A stretch of DNA of 11,368 nucleotides. Origin: Baffinella frigidus. Taxonomy: Eukaryota; Cryptophyceae; Cryptomonadales; Baffinellaceae. Below are positions 1 through 6,587 of the stretch, piece by piece. The stretch spans positions 292,861 through 304,228 of the forward strand of contig MU646440.1 of the NCBI GenBank assembly GCA_026770585.1. The letters are read 5' to 3'. The first letter of the stretch is position 1. Each line of letters starts with the position of its first letter. The notes beneath the pieces are model-generated. The model searched no databases. It saw only the letters and a program-made list of their open reading frames with translations, and was not told where the DNA came from. Made by a program: the position numbers and the translations under genes.

Positions 1-50
1 GCGAGGGAGGGAGGGATCGATCGAGGGGAGGGACGTGAAGGAGAGGGATC

Positions 51-241
51 CTACTACCGATGCAGTGTGGCAACCGGCAGGCCAGGCTCGACAACGGAAA
101 GCGCAACGGAAATCGGTAAGCTAACCGACCACACTTGCGCAATGCCGCCACGCCGCACCGGAGGCATCCCACTACCGATCAAGAGTCGCAACCGCGCACC
201 ACTTAGCCTCTCCAGGGCAATGGAAATCGGCACCCGCTAAC
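51..241. repeat. Imperfect tandem duplication, period about 114-118 bp
   Basis: Two diverged units are visible. Each begins with ACTACCGAT (53-61 and 171-179) and ends with GGAAATCGG followed shortly by CTAAC (108-126 and 222-241). Similarity in the middle is weak (both carry GCAACCG-type stretches). Identity is low enough that this is an old duplication. No open frame follows both units. Confidence 0.5.
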
Positions 242-557
242 GCGCAGTTTGACGGGATGTACTGGGTTTTCCCTATCCCCGCGCCACTCGCTGCTGATCG
301 CCTCAGCCAGGCCCCCCCCTGGAGCACTCCCGCGCTGTCTCAGTCTGGCTCGGATACCATCCTTCTAGTCGACAGGCTCATAACCAGATACCATCCTGAA
401 AGGTGGTACCTTCCTTCGAGGCATCCTAGGACGAAAACGTCTCGGGGCTGACCGGGAGTGGACGCCATGGCGTCAGAGTTGTCCGTGTTGCAGAAGGCGA
501 GCTGCGAGAGCACGCCGCACGCAACGCCCCTGCGACCCAATAGGGGAACGGTTTTAA
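242..557. other. No gene recognised
   Basis: Short open frames exist on both strands but none has protein-like composition or splice context. The only structure is a direct repeat of GATACCATCCT (near 353 and 387). Its second copy forms a small hairpin with the following GGTGGTA. Confidence 0.4.
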
Positions 558-659
558 TTTCAAACTTCCTGGCAACGAAATTTACTACACGTAAAGAGAT
601 TTGCTAGTGATATTGAAGTATTCGTGTAGTAATTTTCATTGAATGTAACGGGTTTGAAC
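558..659. repeat. Foldback element, ACTACAC family, copy 1
   Basis: An inverted repeat is centred near base 607. The left arm carries GGCAACGAAATTTACTACAC (571-590) and the right arm its diverged complement, CGTGTAGTAATTTTCATTG (623-641). Looser pairing (TTCAAAC against GTTTGAA) extends the arms to about 558 and 659, with a small indel. The 31-nt centre is unpaired. The same arm sequence occurs in the hairpin at 7482-7608, so this is a dispersed family. No ORF is present, consistent with a non-autonomous element. No target duplication could be identified. Confidence 0.75.
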
Positions 660-702
660 TATAACCGTGTCCCTGCGATCGAGCTCCCCGGGAGCCACTC
701 AC

Positions 703-870
703 GCAAAAAGCGAACGCCAGCGAGGTACTTACAGCCTACGGATTTCCTACGGTAGGTAGGTGGAATCCTACGACTTGATACCGCAAAACAGTTTAAAAGT
801 CGTAGGAACCCCCCTACCTACCGTAGGCAATCCGCAGGCTGTAAGCACCTCGCTGGCGTTATCTTTTGGC
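703..870. repeat. Foldback element with CCTACNGTAGG core
   Basis: The arms 713-776 and 797-860 pair without gaps, 58 of 64 positions by hand count, around a 20-nt loop. Weaker pairing (eight of ten positions) extends to 703 and 870. Each arm contains the palindrome CCTACNGTAGG (746-756 and 817-827), so smaller hairpins can also form. The motif order (CCTACGGTAGG next to GGATTGCC and TTCCTACG) resembles the arms of the larger element at 7303-8100. No coding capacity and no clear target-site duplication were found. Confidence 0.85.
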
Positions 871-946
871 ATTATCACGGTCTGAGGACCGTCACGAATC
901 TTGCAAGTTCCTGACGGCAATGGGGATTGGCCGACCGCTAGGGGGA
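871..946. other. Short spacer with a small hairpin
   Basis: ACGGTC (877-882) and GACCGT (887-892) form a 6-bp hairpin with a 4-nt loop. Nothing else was recognised before the duplicated GA-rich block. Confidence 0.35.
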
Positions 947-1463
947 GGGGCGTCCGAGCGCGCTTTCTCGAGTCGGCCGACGAGAGAGCGCGAGAGCGAG
1001 CGAGAGAGAGAGCGAGGGAGGGAGGGAGGGAGCGAGAGAAATAGCGAGAGAGAGCGGGAGAGAGAGCGAGAGATAAAAAGCGAGAGAGAGAGCGAGAGAT
1101 AAAAAGAGCGAGCGCGAGCGCGCGCGCGAGAGAGAGCGACAAAGAGAGAGTGAGAGAGAGCGACAAAGAGAGAAGGAGCGAGCGAGAGAGATAACACGAG
1201 ATAGATAGAGAGAGAGAGAGAGAGCGAGAGAAAGAGAGAGAGAGAGAGAGATAGCGAGAGAGAGACAGGCAGCCTCGGGTTCCGGGAGAAGCGCCTGCTC
1301 GCAGGGGACGACAGCGCAAGAAACAGCCCCTCAAAGACCTTCGGCGTGCTTCAGGGGCGTCCGAGCGCGCTTTCTCGAGTCCGCCAACGAGTGAGAGAGC
1401 GAGAGATAAAGGAGCGAGCGCGAGCGCGCGCGCGAGAGAGAGCGAGCGAGCGAGCGAGCGAGC

Positions 1464-1503
<40 letters not shown>

Positions 1504-1613
1504 TAGCGAGCGAGAGATAACGAGAGAGAGAGGCAGACTCAGGTTCGGGAGAATCACCTGCTCGCCGGGGACGACAGCGCAAGCAACAGCCCCTCGAAGA
1601 CCCTCGGCGTGCT
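947..1613. repeat. Tandem segmental duplication with GA/CT-rich tracts
   Basis: Two units follow each other directly (947-1353 and 1354-1613). Each starts with GGGGCGTCCGAGCGCG and TTTCTCGAGTC, then a long GAGA/GAGC tract (about 980-1265 and 1391-1543). Each ends in a unique segment reading GGGGACGACAGCGCAAG through CCTCGGCGTGCT (TTCGGCGTGCT in unit 1). The units differ mostly in GA-tract length (about 407 against 260 bp), as expected from slippage. Both tracts contain GAGCGCGAGCGCGCGCGCGA. On the minus strand the unique ends encode the same ARM-like exon segment, so the block is probably a duplicated exon plus pyrimidine-rich intron. Confidence 0.8.
1283..1350 (-). pseudogene. Duplicated ARM-like exon segment (copy or remnant)
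   Basis: In the frame used by the exon at 1558-1679, the minus strand reads STPKVFEGLFLALSSPAS, nearly identical to STPRVFEGLLLALSSPAS there. The base string that serves as a donor in the other copy (CAG|GTGATT) is CAG|GCGCTT here, so the GT has become GC. Upstream, a TGA lies directly before the shared part, so this copy is usable only if it is spliced from the AG of CTGAAG, which would fit the phase. It may be an alternative or duplicated exon, or a dead copy; the sequence alone cannot decide. Confidence 0.4.
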
Positions 1614-1994
1614 GCCAACGCGCCGCACGTTGTCGGGATGCCGGTGCGCGATGAAGCTCAGCGCCAGGCACGCCCAGTACTGCGGGTGGGGTGGGGTGAG
1701 CGGGGAGCGTTTCGAGAGGAGGGGGTGCTCACTCGGGCGGGCTAGAGGCGCGTCTCTGGCCCGCGTGAGAAGGGGCCAGAAAACATAACCACACTACGTT
1801 TTCTCTGATGCACCCACACTTCGTTTTCGGGTACAGCCACAATACGGTTGGCCTCTTGATCTGCCTCGGCTGCAAGACCCAAGTGAGGCTTTCTCGTCAT
1901 GGCCGGTTGCAGGGGGTGGGTGCAAGGGGCGAGGGCTTGATGCCTGGCCGTCCTCCGGCCCGTTGAGCAGCATGTGCACCAGTCCAAGCCGCAC
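1558..1994 (-). CDS. Probable exons of an ARM-repeat-like protein (partial)
   Basis: The best exon is 1679-1558. It follows the acceptor ACCCCACCCGCAG and ends at the donor CAG|GTGATT. Its 40 codons begin YWACLALSFIAHRHPDNVRR and end with VFEGLLLALSSPAS. A plausible preceding exon, 1994-1944 (acceptor ACTGCAG), reads VRLGLVHMLLNGPEDGQ. Joined in phase 0, the pieces give the helix-helix-helix spacing of an armadillo repeat (LVHMLL, then YWACLALSFIA, then VFEGLLLAL). ARM repeats are protein-binding superhelices; no partner can be inferred. The join would need a GC donor (CAG|GCATCA), which is unusual, so the true boundary may differ. The intron downstream of 1558 is the CT-rich tract. Neither end of the gene was found. 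The ARM assignment rests on pattern only. Confidence 0.42.
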
Positions 1995-2153
1995 CTGCAG
2001 TCTCGCCCGCAGGTCAGGGCGGTTCGCAGGGCAAGGTTTCCTCCTATCTGGCACCACCGTGCCGGAAATGCGAATGGATAAAAAGTTGGGAACAATTGCG
2101 CCATCCAGGGGAGGATCCCGCGATTGAGGAGGGACAGAGAGAGGGAGGGAGAT

Positions 2154-2597
2154 TCACCGCGTCGACGGAACCGTACATGTTCTGGGCCTGGAGCGGGGCG
2201 TGGGTTTTAGCGGCGTTTGGGGATGTGGCGTGATGGTCACGGTGGTGCTTTCATACTTAGCATTTGAGAGGCGAGGGGCGACCTGCACGTCGTGGGAGTT
2301 GATGAGGAGCACGTCGACCATGTCCTCCACGCACGATGCAGCCTCTTGCGCGTCGGACCCCGTCAGCCGCGCCGAAATCAGGTCCATTTCGGTGTCATCC
2401 ATCGTGCCAGACCCTGTCCCACCAATCACAACAACCTTGCCGGCGCTGGGGAGAACCACCCCAGAGGAATCCCCACCTCGACAGGAGAAGCGGTTCGATC
2501 CCTGCGCTCCCTCCACAGCCAGATCGCACAGGTCACTCGCCGGTGAGAGAGAGGCAGCCTGTGGATGGGAAGGCGCAACAGAGGGTGGGAGCCGCAA
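2154..2597 (-). CDS. Hypothetical protein, 147-codon ORF, possibly 5' part of a split gene
   Basis: I do not recognise a family. The central part looks coding: GC-rich third positions, balanced acidic and hydrophobic residues, and stretches such as GKVVVIGGTGSG, DDTEMDLISARLTG and EDMVDVLLINSHDVQVAP. The last ~25 residues are proline- and arginine-rich and may be read-through into an intron, since a donor-like CG|GTGAAT overlaps the terminal codon. It lies upstream of the ARM-like exons on the same strand and could belong to the same gene. GKVVVIGGTGSG is glycine-rich but is not a proper P-loop (no GK[ST]), so no nucleotide binding is claimed. An ORF on the opposite strand (2200-2757) is the less protein-like reading. 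Confidence 0.4.
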   Translation of the reverse strand: MRLPPSVAPSHPQAASLSPASDLCDLAVEGAQGSNRFSCRGGDSSGVVLPSAGKVVVIGGTGSGTMDDTEMDLISARLTGSDAQEAASCVEDMVDVLLINSHDVQVAPRLSNAKYESTTVTITPHPQTPLKPTPRSRPRTCTVPSTR

Positions 2598-2808
2598 CCA
2601 AAAGTGGTCATCGATGACTTTTACTCATCAAGTTGACAAATTGACATTTGAATGTCAATTTATCAACTTTTCCCACCAATCTTTTTCGGGGAAGTGCGTG
2701 GCTGGCGACAGATCGCAGCCTGCAGTCTCGCCTCGGAGGCGAGCAGCGGCACCATAAGTCGCTGAGGAAGCGCTCTTGAGCCCCGCAGAAGGCCCTTCAG
2801 AAGAAAGG
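2598..2808. promoter_or_regulatory. Presumed divergent promoter region with 40-bp palindrome
   Basis: This spacer separates the minus-strand ORF starting at 2597 from the plus-strand gene starting at 2809. It contains an almost perfect palindrome at 2630-2669: arms AAGTTGACAAATTGACATT and its complement pair at 18 of 19 positions around a 2-nt centre. A perfect 12-mer palindrome, GTCATCGATGAC, lies just upstream (about 2608-2619). The AT-rich palindrome stands out from the GC-rich flanks. It could be a dyad binding site or a very small inverted-repeat element. No TATA box was identified. Confidence 0.45.
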
Positions 2809-3879
2809 ATGGCGTCAACGGCTGGGGAGCTCCGCTTTGGGGAGTCGAGCGTGCGCAGCTATGACGTGGGGAGCGAGGAGCTGGCACCTTCCGTGGTTCG
2901 GCCTGCAAGGCGTCGGATGCACGCGGTGATGGCGGGGGTTGGCGCGCTCATGGCGGTGGCGTGCGTGGGTGCGCTGGTTGGGTACGGGGGCAGCGTCGGC
3001 GGAGCCGTGGCGCTCTTCGCCGAGCCTGGGACGGTGGATCGCGCTCAGGTGCAGCTGCAGGCGGAGGATGCGCAGCTCTCCAAGGCGGTGGCGGAGAACG
3101 ACCGCATCAAGATGCAACAGCAGAAGCTGGGGGCGGTGGAGTTGACGCTCACGCGAGAGGAGACGGCTGTGCGTGCCCAGATGCACAAGGCGCGCAACGC
3201 CATGGTGGCGCTCAAGTACAAGATCCACAACTTCCGCACCGAGCAGTTCTCAGAGGGCATGTTCGGGGGGCGGGCGAAGAAGCAGGCAGCGCACTCGAAC
3301 CTGGCGCGCAAGAAGAGCCTGGAGGCGCAGGCTGCCTCGGACAAGAAGGCCACCACCGGCAAGGCGTTTTACAACCACCTGGTCCAGGCGCTCTCCGCGG
3401 TCGCGCCTTCTCCAGCAAAGGGAACGCCCGCCGCACAGCCCAAGAAGGAGGCGGTCGCATCCTCTCCGCTGGGCATTTCTCTGATGAAGCACGTTGGGGG
3501 GGGACGCGCCGCGCCCGTGGCTGCGAAGCATACGGTGGTGGCACAGGCCGTCGCAGGGGAGCAGCAGCTGGCTGAGGCGCCGCCGAAGCCGCGCCCGGCT
3601 GTGCATGTGCACAGGGCGCACACGGTGCAGGTGCATCACGTGCAGGAGGCGCCGCGCGTGCACCTGCTGTTCAAGCAGTACGTGCCGTCGGCGCTGGACG
3701 CGCGCTCGGCCGCGGCATCAAGCCTCGCGCAGCTGGCGCAGCGGCAGGCGTACGAGCGCTCCGACACCTACTGGCGCACCGTGCAGGAGCGCGCGCGCGC
3801 AGAGGCCGCCCGTGCCTACTCACCGCTCCCCGCGATGCCTCTGCTCCGGGCGCTCGGGCCAGAGGCGTCTGCTCCGTAA
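2809..3879 (+). CDS. Single-pass membrane protein with coiled coil, function unknown
   Basis: This is an uninterrupted 356-residue frame in strongly GC-rich coding style. I chose the ATG at 2809 because it has an excellent context (A at -3, G at +4); the frame is open to a TTG at 2776, which is unlikely to be used. Residues 1-36 are polar and end in a basic RPARRR. About 37-60 form a hydrophobic membrane span (MAGVGALMAVACVGALVG). Residues ~76-145 have heptad-like, charged helical character (AEDAQLSKAVAENDRI, LTREETAVRAQMHKARNAM) and suggest a coiled coil. 146-190 is basic; 198-265 is a Pro/Ala/Lys-rich linker; 266-277 is His-rich (HVHRAHTVQVHH); 300-335 is another Ala/Arg-rich helix. With no cleavable signal before the span and basic residues just N-terminal to it, a type II orientation (C-terminus lumenal or outside) is inferred. 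No catalytic motif or known family was recognised. No AATAAA follows the stop. Confidence 0.85.
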   Translation: MASTAGELRFGESSVRSYDVGSEELAPSVVRPARRRMHAVMAGVGALMAVACVGALVGYGGSVGGAVALFAEPGTVDRAQVQLQAEDAQLSKAVAENDRIKMQQQKLGAVELTLTREETAVRAQMHKARNAMVALKYKIHNFRTEQFSEGMFGGRAKKQAAHSNLARKKSLEAQAASDKKATTGKAFYNHLVQALSAVAPSPAKGTPAAQPKKEAVASSPLGISLMKHVGGGRAAPVAAKHTVVAQAVAGEQQLAEAPPKPRPAVHVHRAHTVQVHHVQEAPRVHLLFKQYVPSALDARSAAASSLAQLAQRQAYERSDTYWRTVQERARAEAARAYSPLPAMPLLRALGPEASAP

Positions 3880-4086
3880 GGCGGAGCAGCATGGGGGATG
3901 CAGGGGGGCGCGAGGGAGGTGCCCGCGTGTCAATGAAACAGGTGTACAATTGATTGGGTCCCGCACGTCGGGCAGGGGGTTGGCACTGTCCTGCTCGTCT
4001 GGGGTGCTTGTGCCTGCGGTCCAACTGCTTACGCGTTGATGCGAACCCAGAACTTAGAACCCGCGCCAGATTTTTTTGCCTGCTTG
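3880..4086. other. 3' flank, no gene recognised
   Basis: Spacer after the membrane-protein gene. GTGTACAATTGA (about 3942-3953) is the only AT-rich spot. No clear polyadenylation signal or ORF was seen. Confidence 0.35.
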
Positions 4087-4152
4087 TTCTTAAATTAGTA
4101 CCAGATGGTCGACGAACTCTCGCGTTTGAACCCTCTGGTACTAATTTAAGAA
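4087..4152. repeat. Hairpin, TTAGTACCAG family, copy 1
   Basis: The arms TTCTTAAATTAGTACCAGA (4087-4105) and their complement (4134-4152) are perfectly paired, 19 of 19. The 28-nt centre is GC-rich and unpaired. A near-identical hairpin follows at 4267-4338, with arms conserved and centre different. Confidence 0.85.
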
Positions 4153-4182
4153 AACATCAACTGCCCGAGGCCCGAACAAGGA

Positions 4183-4238
4183 TGTTCTCATACATGTAGC
4201 CGGGATATCCCTGTACAGGGGTGCCTGGGATAAGAACA
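4183..4238. repeat. Weak inverted repeat between the two TTAGTACCAG hairpins
   Basis: TGTTCT (4183-4188) and AGAACA (4233-4238) bracket a perfect 12-bp palindrome CCCTGTACAGGG (4209-4220). The arms do not pair continuously (an offset of 8), so this is a degraded or composite structure. CTGTACAGGGGT here resembles the TGTACAGGGGTAC in the cluster at 4382-4729. Confidence 0.4.
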
Positions 4239-4266
4239 CGGGTGCTCAGACATCGGTCGGTGTCTG

Positions 4267-4338
4267 TTTTCTTGAATTAGTACCAGCGGGATGACTAACA
4301 CGAGATTGAGTCAATTCTCTGGTACTGAATTAAGAAAA
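4267..4338. repeat. Hairpin, TTAGTACCAG family, copy 2
   Basis: The arms 4267-4286 (TTTTCTTGAATTAGTACCAG) and 4319-4338 pair at about 17 of 20 positions without gaps. The arm sequence matches the hairpin at 4087-4152, while the 32-nt interior is unrelated. Conserved arms with free interiors are typical of short terminal-inverted-repeat elements. Confidence 0.8.
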
Positions 4339-4381
4339 CGGGGGGGCCAGATCCGGTCTGTGTTCTTAAGTTGTGGTTTCT

Positions 4382-4729
4382 TATCCCTGAAGTGGCGGAC
4401 GGGCGATTAATCACCCTAACTCGCCCTAGGCAGGTCCTGGGGCCCTACCGTACAGAGGTACTTCGCTCACAAGAAACTGCCCCCCCCCCTAGGACCACCA
4501 TATGACCCTGGGCATAGGCCTACTGTAGGGTCCTAGGGGGGGGTGCTTTCTTATGAGCGAGGTACAGTGTACCCCTGAAGGGCGTATGAGCCTACATGTA
4601 CAGGGGTACCTCGCTCATAAGAAACGCCCCTCCCCCCTAGGATCACCGTAGGGCCCTAGACATGGGCCTACTGTAGGGTTCTAGGGTTGGTTGGTTTCTG
4701 AGCGAGGTATCACTCGCCACTTGAGGGAT
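4382..4729. repeat. Composite foldback cluster with two internal palindromic units
   Basis: Outer arms TATCCCTGAAGTGGCG (4382-4397) and CGCCACTTGAGGGATA (4714-4729) are inverted, 15 of 16. Inside are two consecutive palindromes of the same type: about 4456-4566 and 4608-4710. Each begins with a GTAC(C/T)TCGCTCA(C/T)AAGAAA-like arm, runs through a C-tract into CTAGGA, and contains CCTACTGTAGG (4519-4529 and 4667-4677). The internal segment AGGGCGTATGAGCCTAC (4579-4595) recurs in inverse orientation at 8696-8712. CCTAGGCAGGTCCT with GGGCCCTAC also recurs there, so the clusters share ancestry. No ORF of interest. Confidence 0.8.
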
Positions 4730-4924
4730 AGCCCAGATGTCCCTGTAGGTGCACGGGCACGAACATACCCTGAGACGCTTTACGTGCAGCCACACGAAAG
4801 TACCCTTGACTCGGATTTTACTCAATCGCAATTAATATCGCCCCTGGGCGCGCAAAGATAACATCGGCATAGTTACAGGAGAGCGCCCGCTCTCTCTCAC
4901 CGGCTGGCGCCAAATGTTCGACTC
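4730..4924. other. 3' flank of the minus-strand gene
   Basis: No gene is evident. On the minus strand, 48-53 nt after the stop codon at 4925, the sequence TGTAAC (4872-4877) could act as a TGTAA-type polyadenylation signal as used in some algae; this is inference only. ATATCGCCCCTG (from about 4836) recurs near 8928. Confidence 0.3.
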
Positions 4925-6151
4925 TCACTCAATGTCAATGTCAACAGACATCGTGTAGTTCCCCCCCCGATCCATGCGATAGCGGACTTGCCCGGGGTCG
5001 ACCCAGAGCACGCACCGCGGTAGCCGCGACTCGATTCCCCGGATGCCGGCAGCCCGCGCGGCCTGCAAGGGGGGAAGGCGAGGTTTAATAACTTGACAAG
5101 CCAGCCGAATTTATTACTTGGTTCGCGGGGCGCGTCGAGTTTTGAGATGCGAGCCGGCATGCTGTGCAGGTCGCCAATCGCATGCAACGCACTTAGGTAA
5201 GCGCCTGGGGTGTACCTCGAGAAGGATGGGGTCGCATCTTTGCTCCTCGCTGTTGATGACGCAGCGCAACCCGGACCCTCGCTGCGGCTCTGCGGTGGCG
5301 TTTTGGGGTTTAGGGTTTGGGGTTGAGGATGGAGGGTGTAGGGTGTAGGGTATAGGGTGTAGGGTGTAGGGTTTGTGGTTTGAGGTTTGTGTTTTGTGGT
5401 TCAGGGTTCAGGGTTCAGGGGTTGGGGTTGAGGTTGAGGGTTTGGGCCCGGGAAAACACCTGCGCGGAACCACACCTTGCTGCACCTCCTCTCGATTGCC
5501 TTCCGCATCTCGTCCTCGAACTTTTTCAAGCGGAACGCCGGGATGTCATCGCCCCTGTGCAGAGTGACGAGTCAGGGGCGAGCGCCGAGACTCCCGCGCA
5601 GCGAACAACCCCCTGCGTACCAAGATTGAACCTCCAACCGCTGGCTAGACAGGCAGATCGCGAGGGGGACGGGCTCTGCCGCTGGCGCGGGAGGGAGTGG
5701 GCAGGACCGGCTGTCGGAGAGATGCGATGCCATCCATGCCGCCCCTGCCTTGCTCTCGTATTTCCACGGAACGAACTCGGGAACGGAGGCAAAGTCCTCT
5801 TGCGAGTCTCCTCCGGGGCCCGTCGGCAAGCTGTAGGTGCCTGGGCTCTGCGGCGCGATGCTGGGCGGAAGAGAAGAGCCGGTCACGTCCAGCTTGACCG
5901 ACGCCGGCTCATCCGGGCGCGCGTCCCGCGCGTCCTGAGACGACATGCTCAGCATCCCTGTGTTGCAGCACAGCTGTTAGAACCTTGGGACAAAGTGACT
6001 CAGATCCACGCGCCCGGCTTTCGCGCCAACCGCACGCAACCGCCCACGTTGAACTCTCCCTCCGCTAGCCCTCTCCGTTCCAGGCAGCGTCCGTGCTCAC
6101 CTCGTCTGTCGGTCGGTGAGCAAGGACCCCGTCGATGAACCCCTTTGAAAT
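4925..6151 (-). CDS. Five-exon gene, unknown function (5' end open)
   Basis: Exons on the minus strand: 6151-6101, 5973-5621, 5554-5460, 5289-5216, 5062-4925 (TGA at 4927-4925). All four introns are GT-AG (127, 66, 170 and 153 nt), and the phases (0, 2, 1, 0) join without a break into 236 codons. Acceptors are good: TCTCCACAG before the first exon, TTCTAACAG, CTCTGCACAG, CCACCGCAG and CCCCCTTGCAG; donors include GAG|GTGAGC and GAG|GTACAC. The product begins ISKGFIDGVLAHRPTDE, has a Pro/Ser-rich middle containing PEFVPWKYES, a charged helix (FRLKKFEDEMRKAIERR), and a C-terminus with RCVLWVDPGQVRYRMD ending in SVDIDIE. PEFVP faintly recalls the core of a PAM2 motif but lacks its leucine, so no function is assigned. 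More 5' exons may lie beyond 6152; otherwise translation could start at the ATG at 5955. I recognise no family. Confidence 0.6.
5290..5459. repeat. Telomere-like degenerate heptamer tract inside an intron
   Basis: On the plus strand this is a run of TTTAGGG, TGTAGGG, TTCAGGG and TTGAGGG variants (about 5305-5446). In the minus-strand gene model it is exactly contained in intron 3, where it reads as CCCTACA/CCCTAAA and supplies a pyrimidine-rich tract ahead of the CCACCGCAG acceptor. It is diverged, so an old interstitial insertion or expansion is likely. Confidence 0.7.
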
Positions 6152-6587
6152 CTGTGGAGATAAAACTATGGGCGGGTCGTTTTTAAAACCCCCCATTTGT
6201 AAAGCAAAAAGTGCATTCTTCGGCCGCCAAACCTAAGTTGCGGCCAATCCCAAATAACCCCTTATTGCAAAAGTTGACAGGATTTGTACCACTAAAATAC
6301 TTATTAGATCTTTTTGTACCTGATCCTCAGCATTCCATGTCCTTGAAAATCACAAAATTGACTTAAGAATACTTCCAGGTCCGCTCCAGGCGGCCATTGA
6401 CTTTTGGCGTCGAAAACGGTTTTTTTCGGATCGGGGGGGCGTATCGGGCCTCTCCTTTTCCAAAACAGCGTAAACGCAGTCCGGCGAAGACCCCGCAGCT
6501 ATTGGTTCCGCAGCCCTCGGAGATGATGCGCAAAGGAGCGGTCGACCGGTGCGTGACTCCCGCAGCACTTTTCTTCGGAATGGTTGG
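6152..6587. promoter_or_regulatory. Divergent intergenic region, AT-richer
   Basis: This lies between the 5' side of the minus-strand gene (6151) and the small plus-strand gene (6588). 6160-6380 is AT-richer than its surroundings, with AAGTTGACA at about 6269, a motif also in the palindrome at 2630. It may hold upstream exons of either gene: a plus-strand frame is open from an acceptor-like AAACGCAG (near 6480) into the first exon. No promoter box is identified with confidence. Confidence 0.3.

Noticed and set aside
703-879. TCACG as a target-site duplication of the 703-870 foldback
   Set aside because: TCACG occurs at 699-703 and 875-879, but the implied ends are 5 bp off the hairpin symmetry, so chance is more likely.
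768-1671. Long ORFs rich in RERERE or SLSLSL
   Set aside because: They are translations of the GA/CT simple tract on either strand; length comes from lack of stops in a low-complexity sequence.
2486-2506. GGTTCGATCCC resembling a tRNA B box
   Set aside because: The flanks do not form a T stem, and no A box or acceptor stem was found.
2200-2757. 185-codon plus-strand ORF
   Set aside because: Antisense to the more protein-like minus ORF at 2154-2597, with Ser/Pro/Arg-rich chance composition running into the AT-rich palindrome.
2961-4039. Overlapping ORFs on both strands of the membrane-protein gene
   Set aside because: Arg/Gly/Ala-rich shadows expected from a GC-rich coding sequence.
4643-4831. 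62-codon minus-strand ORF
   Set aside because: Half of it lies in a foldback repeat; no coding character or splice sites.
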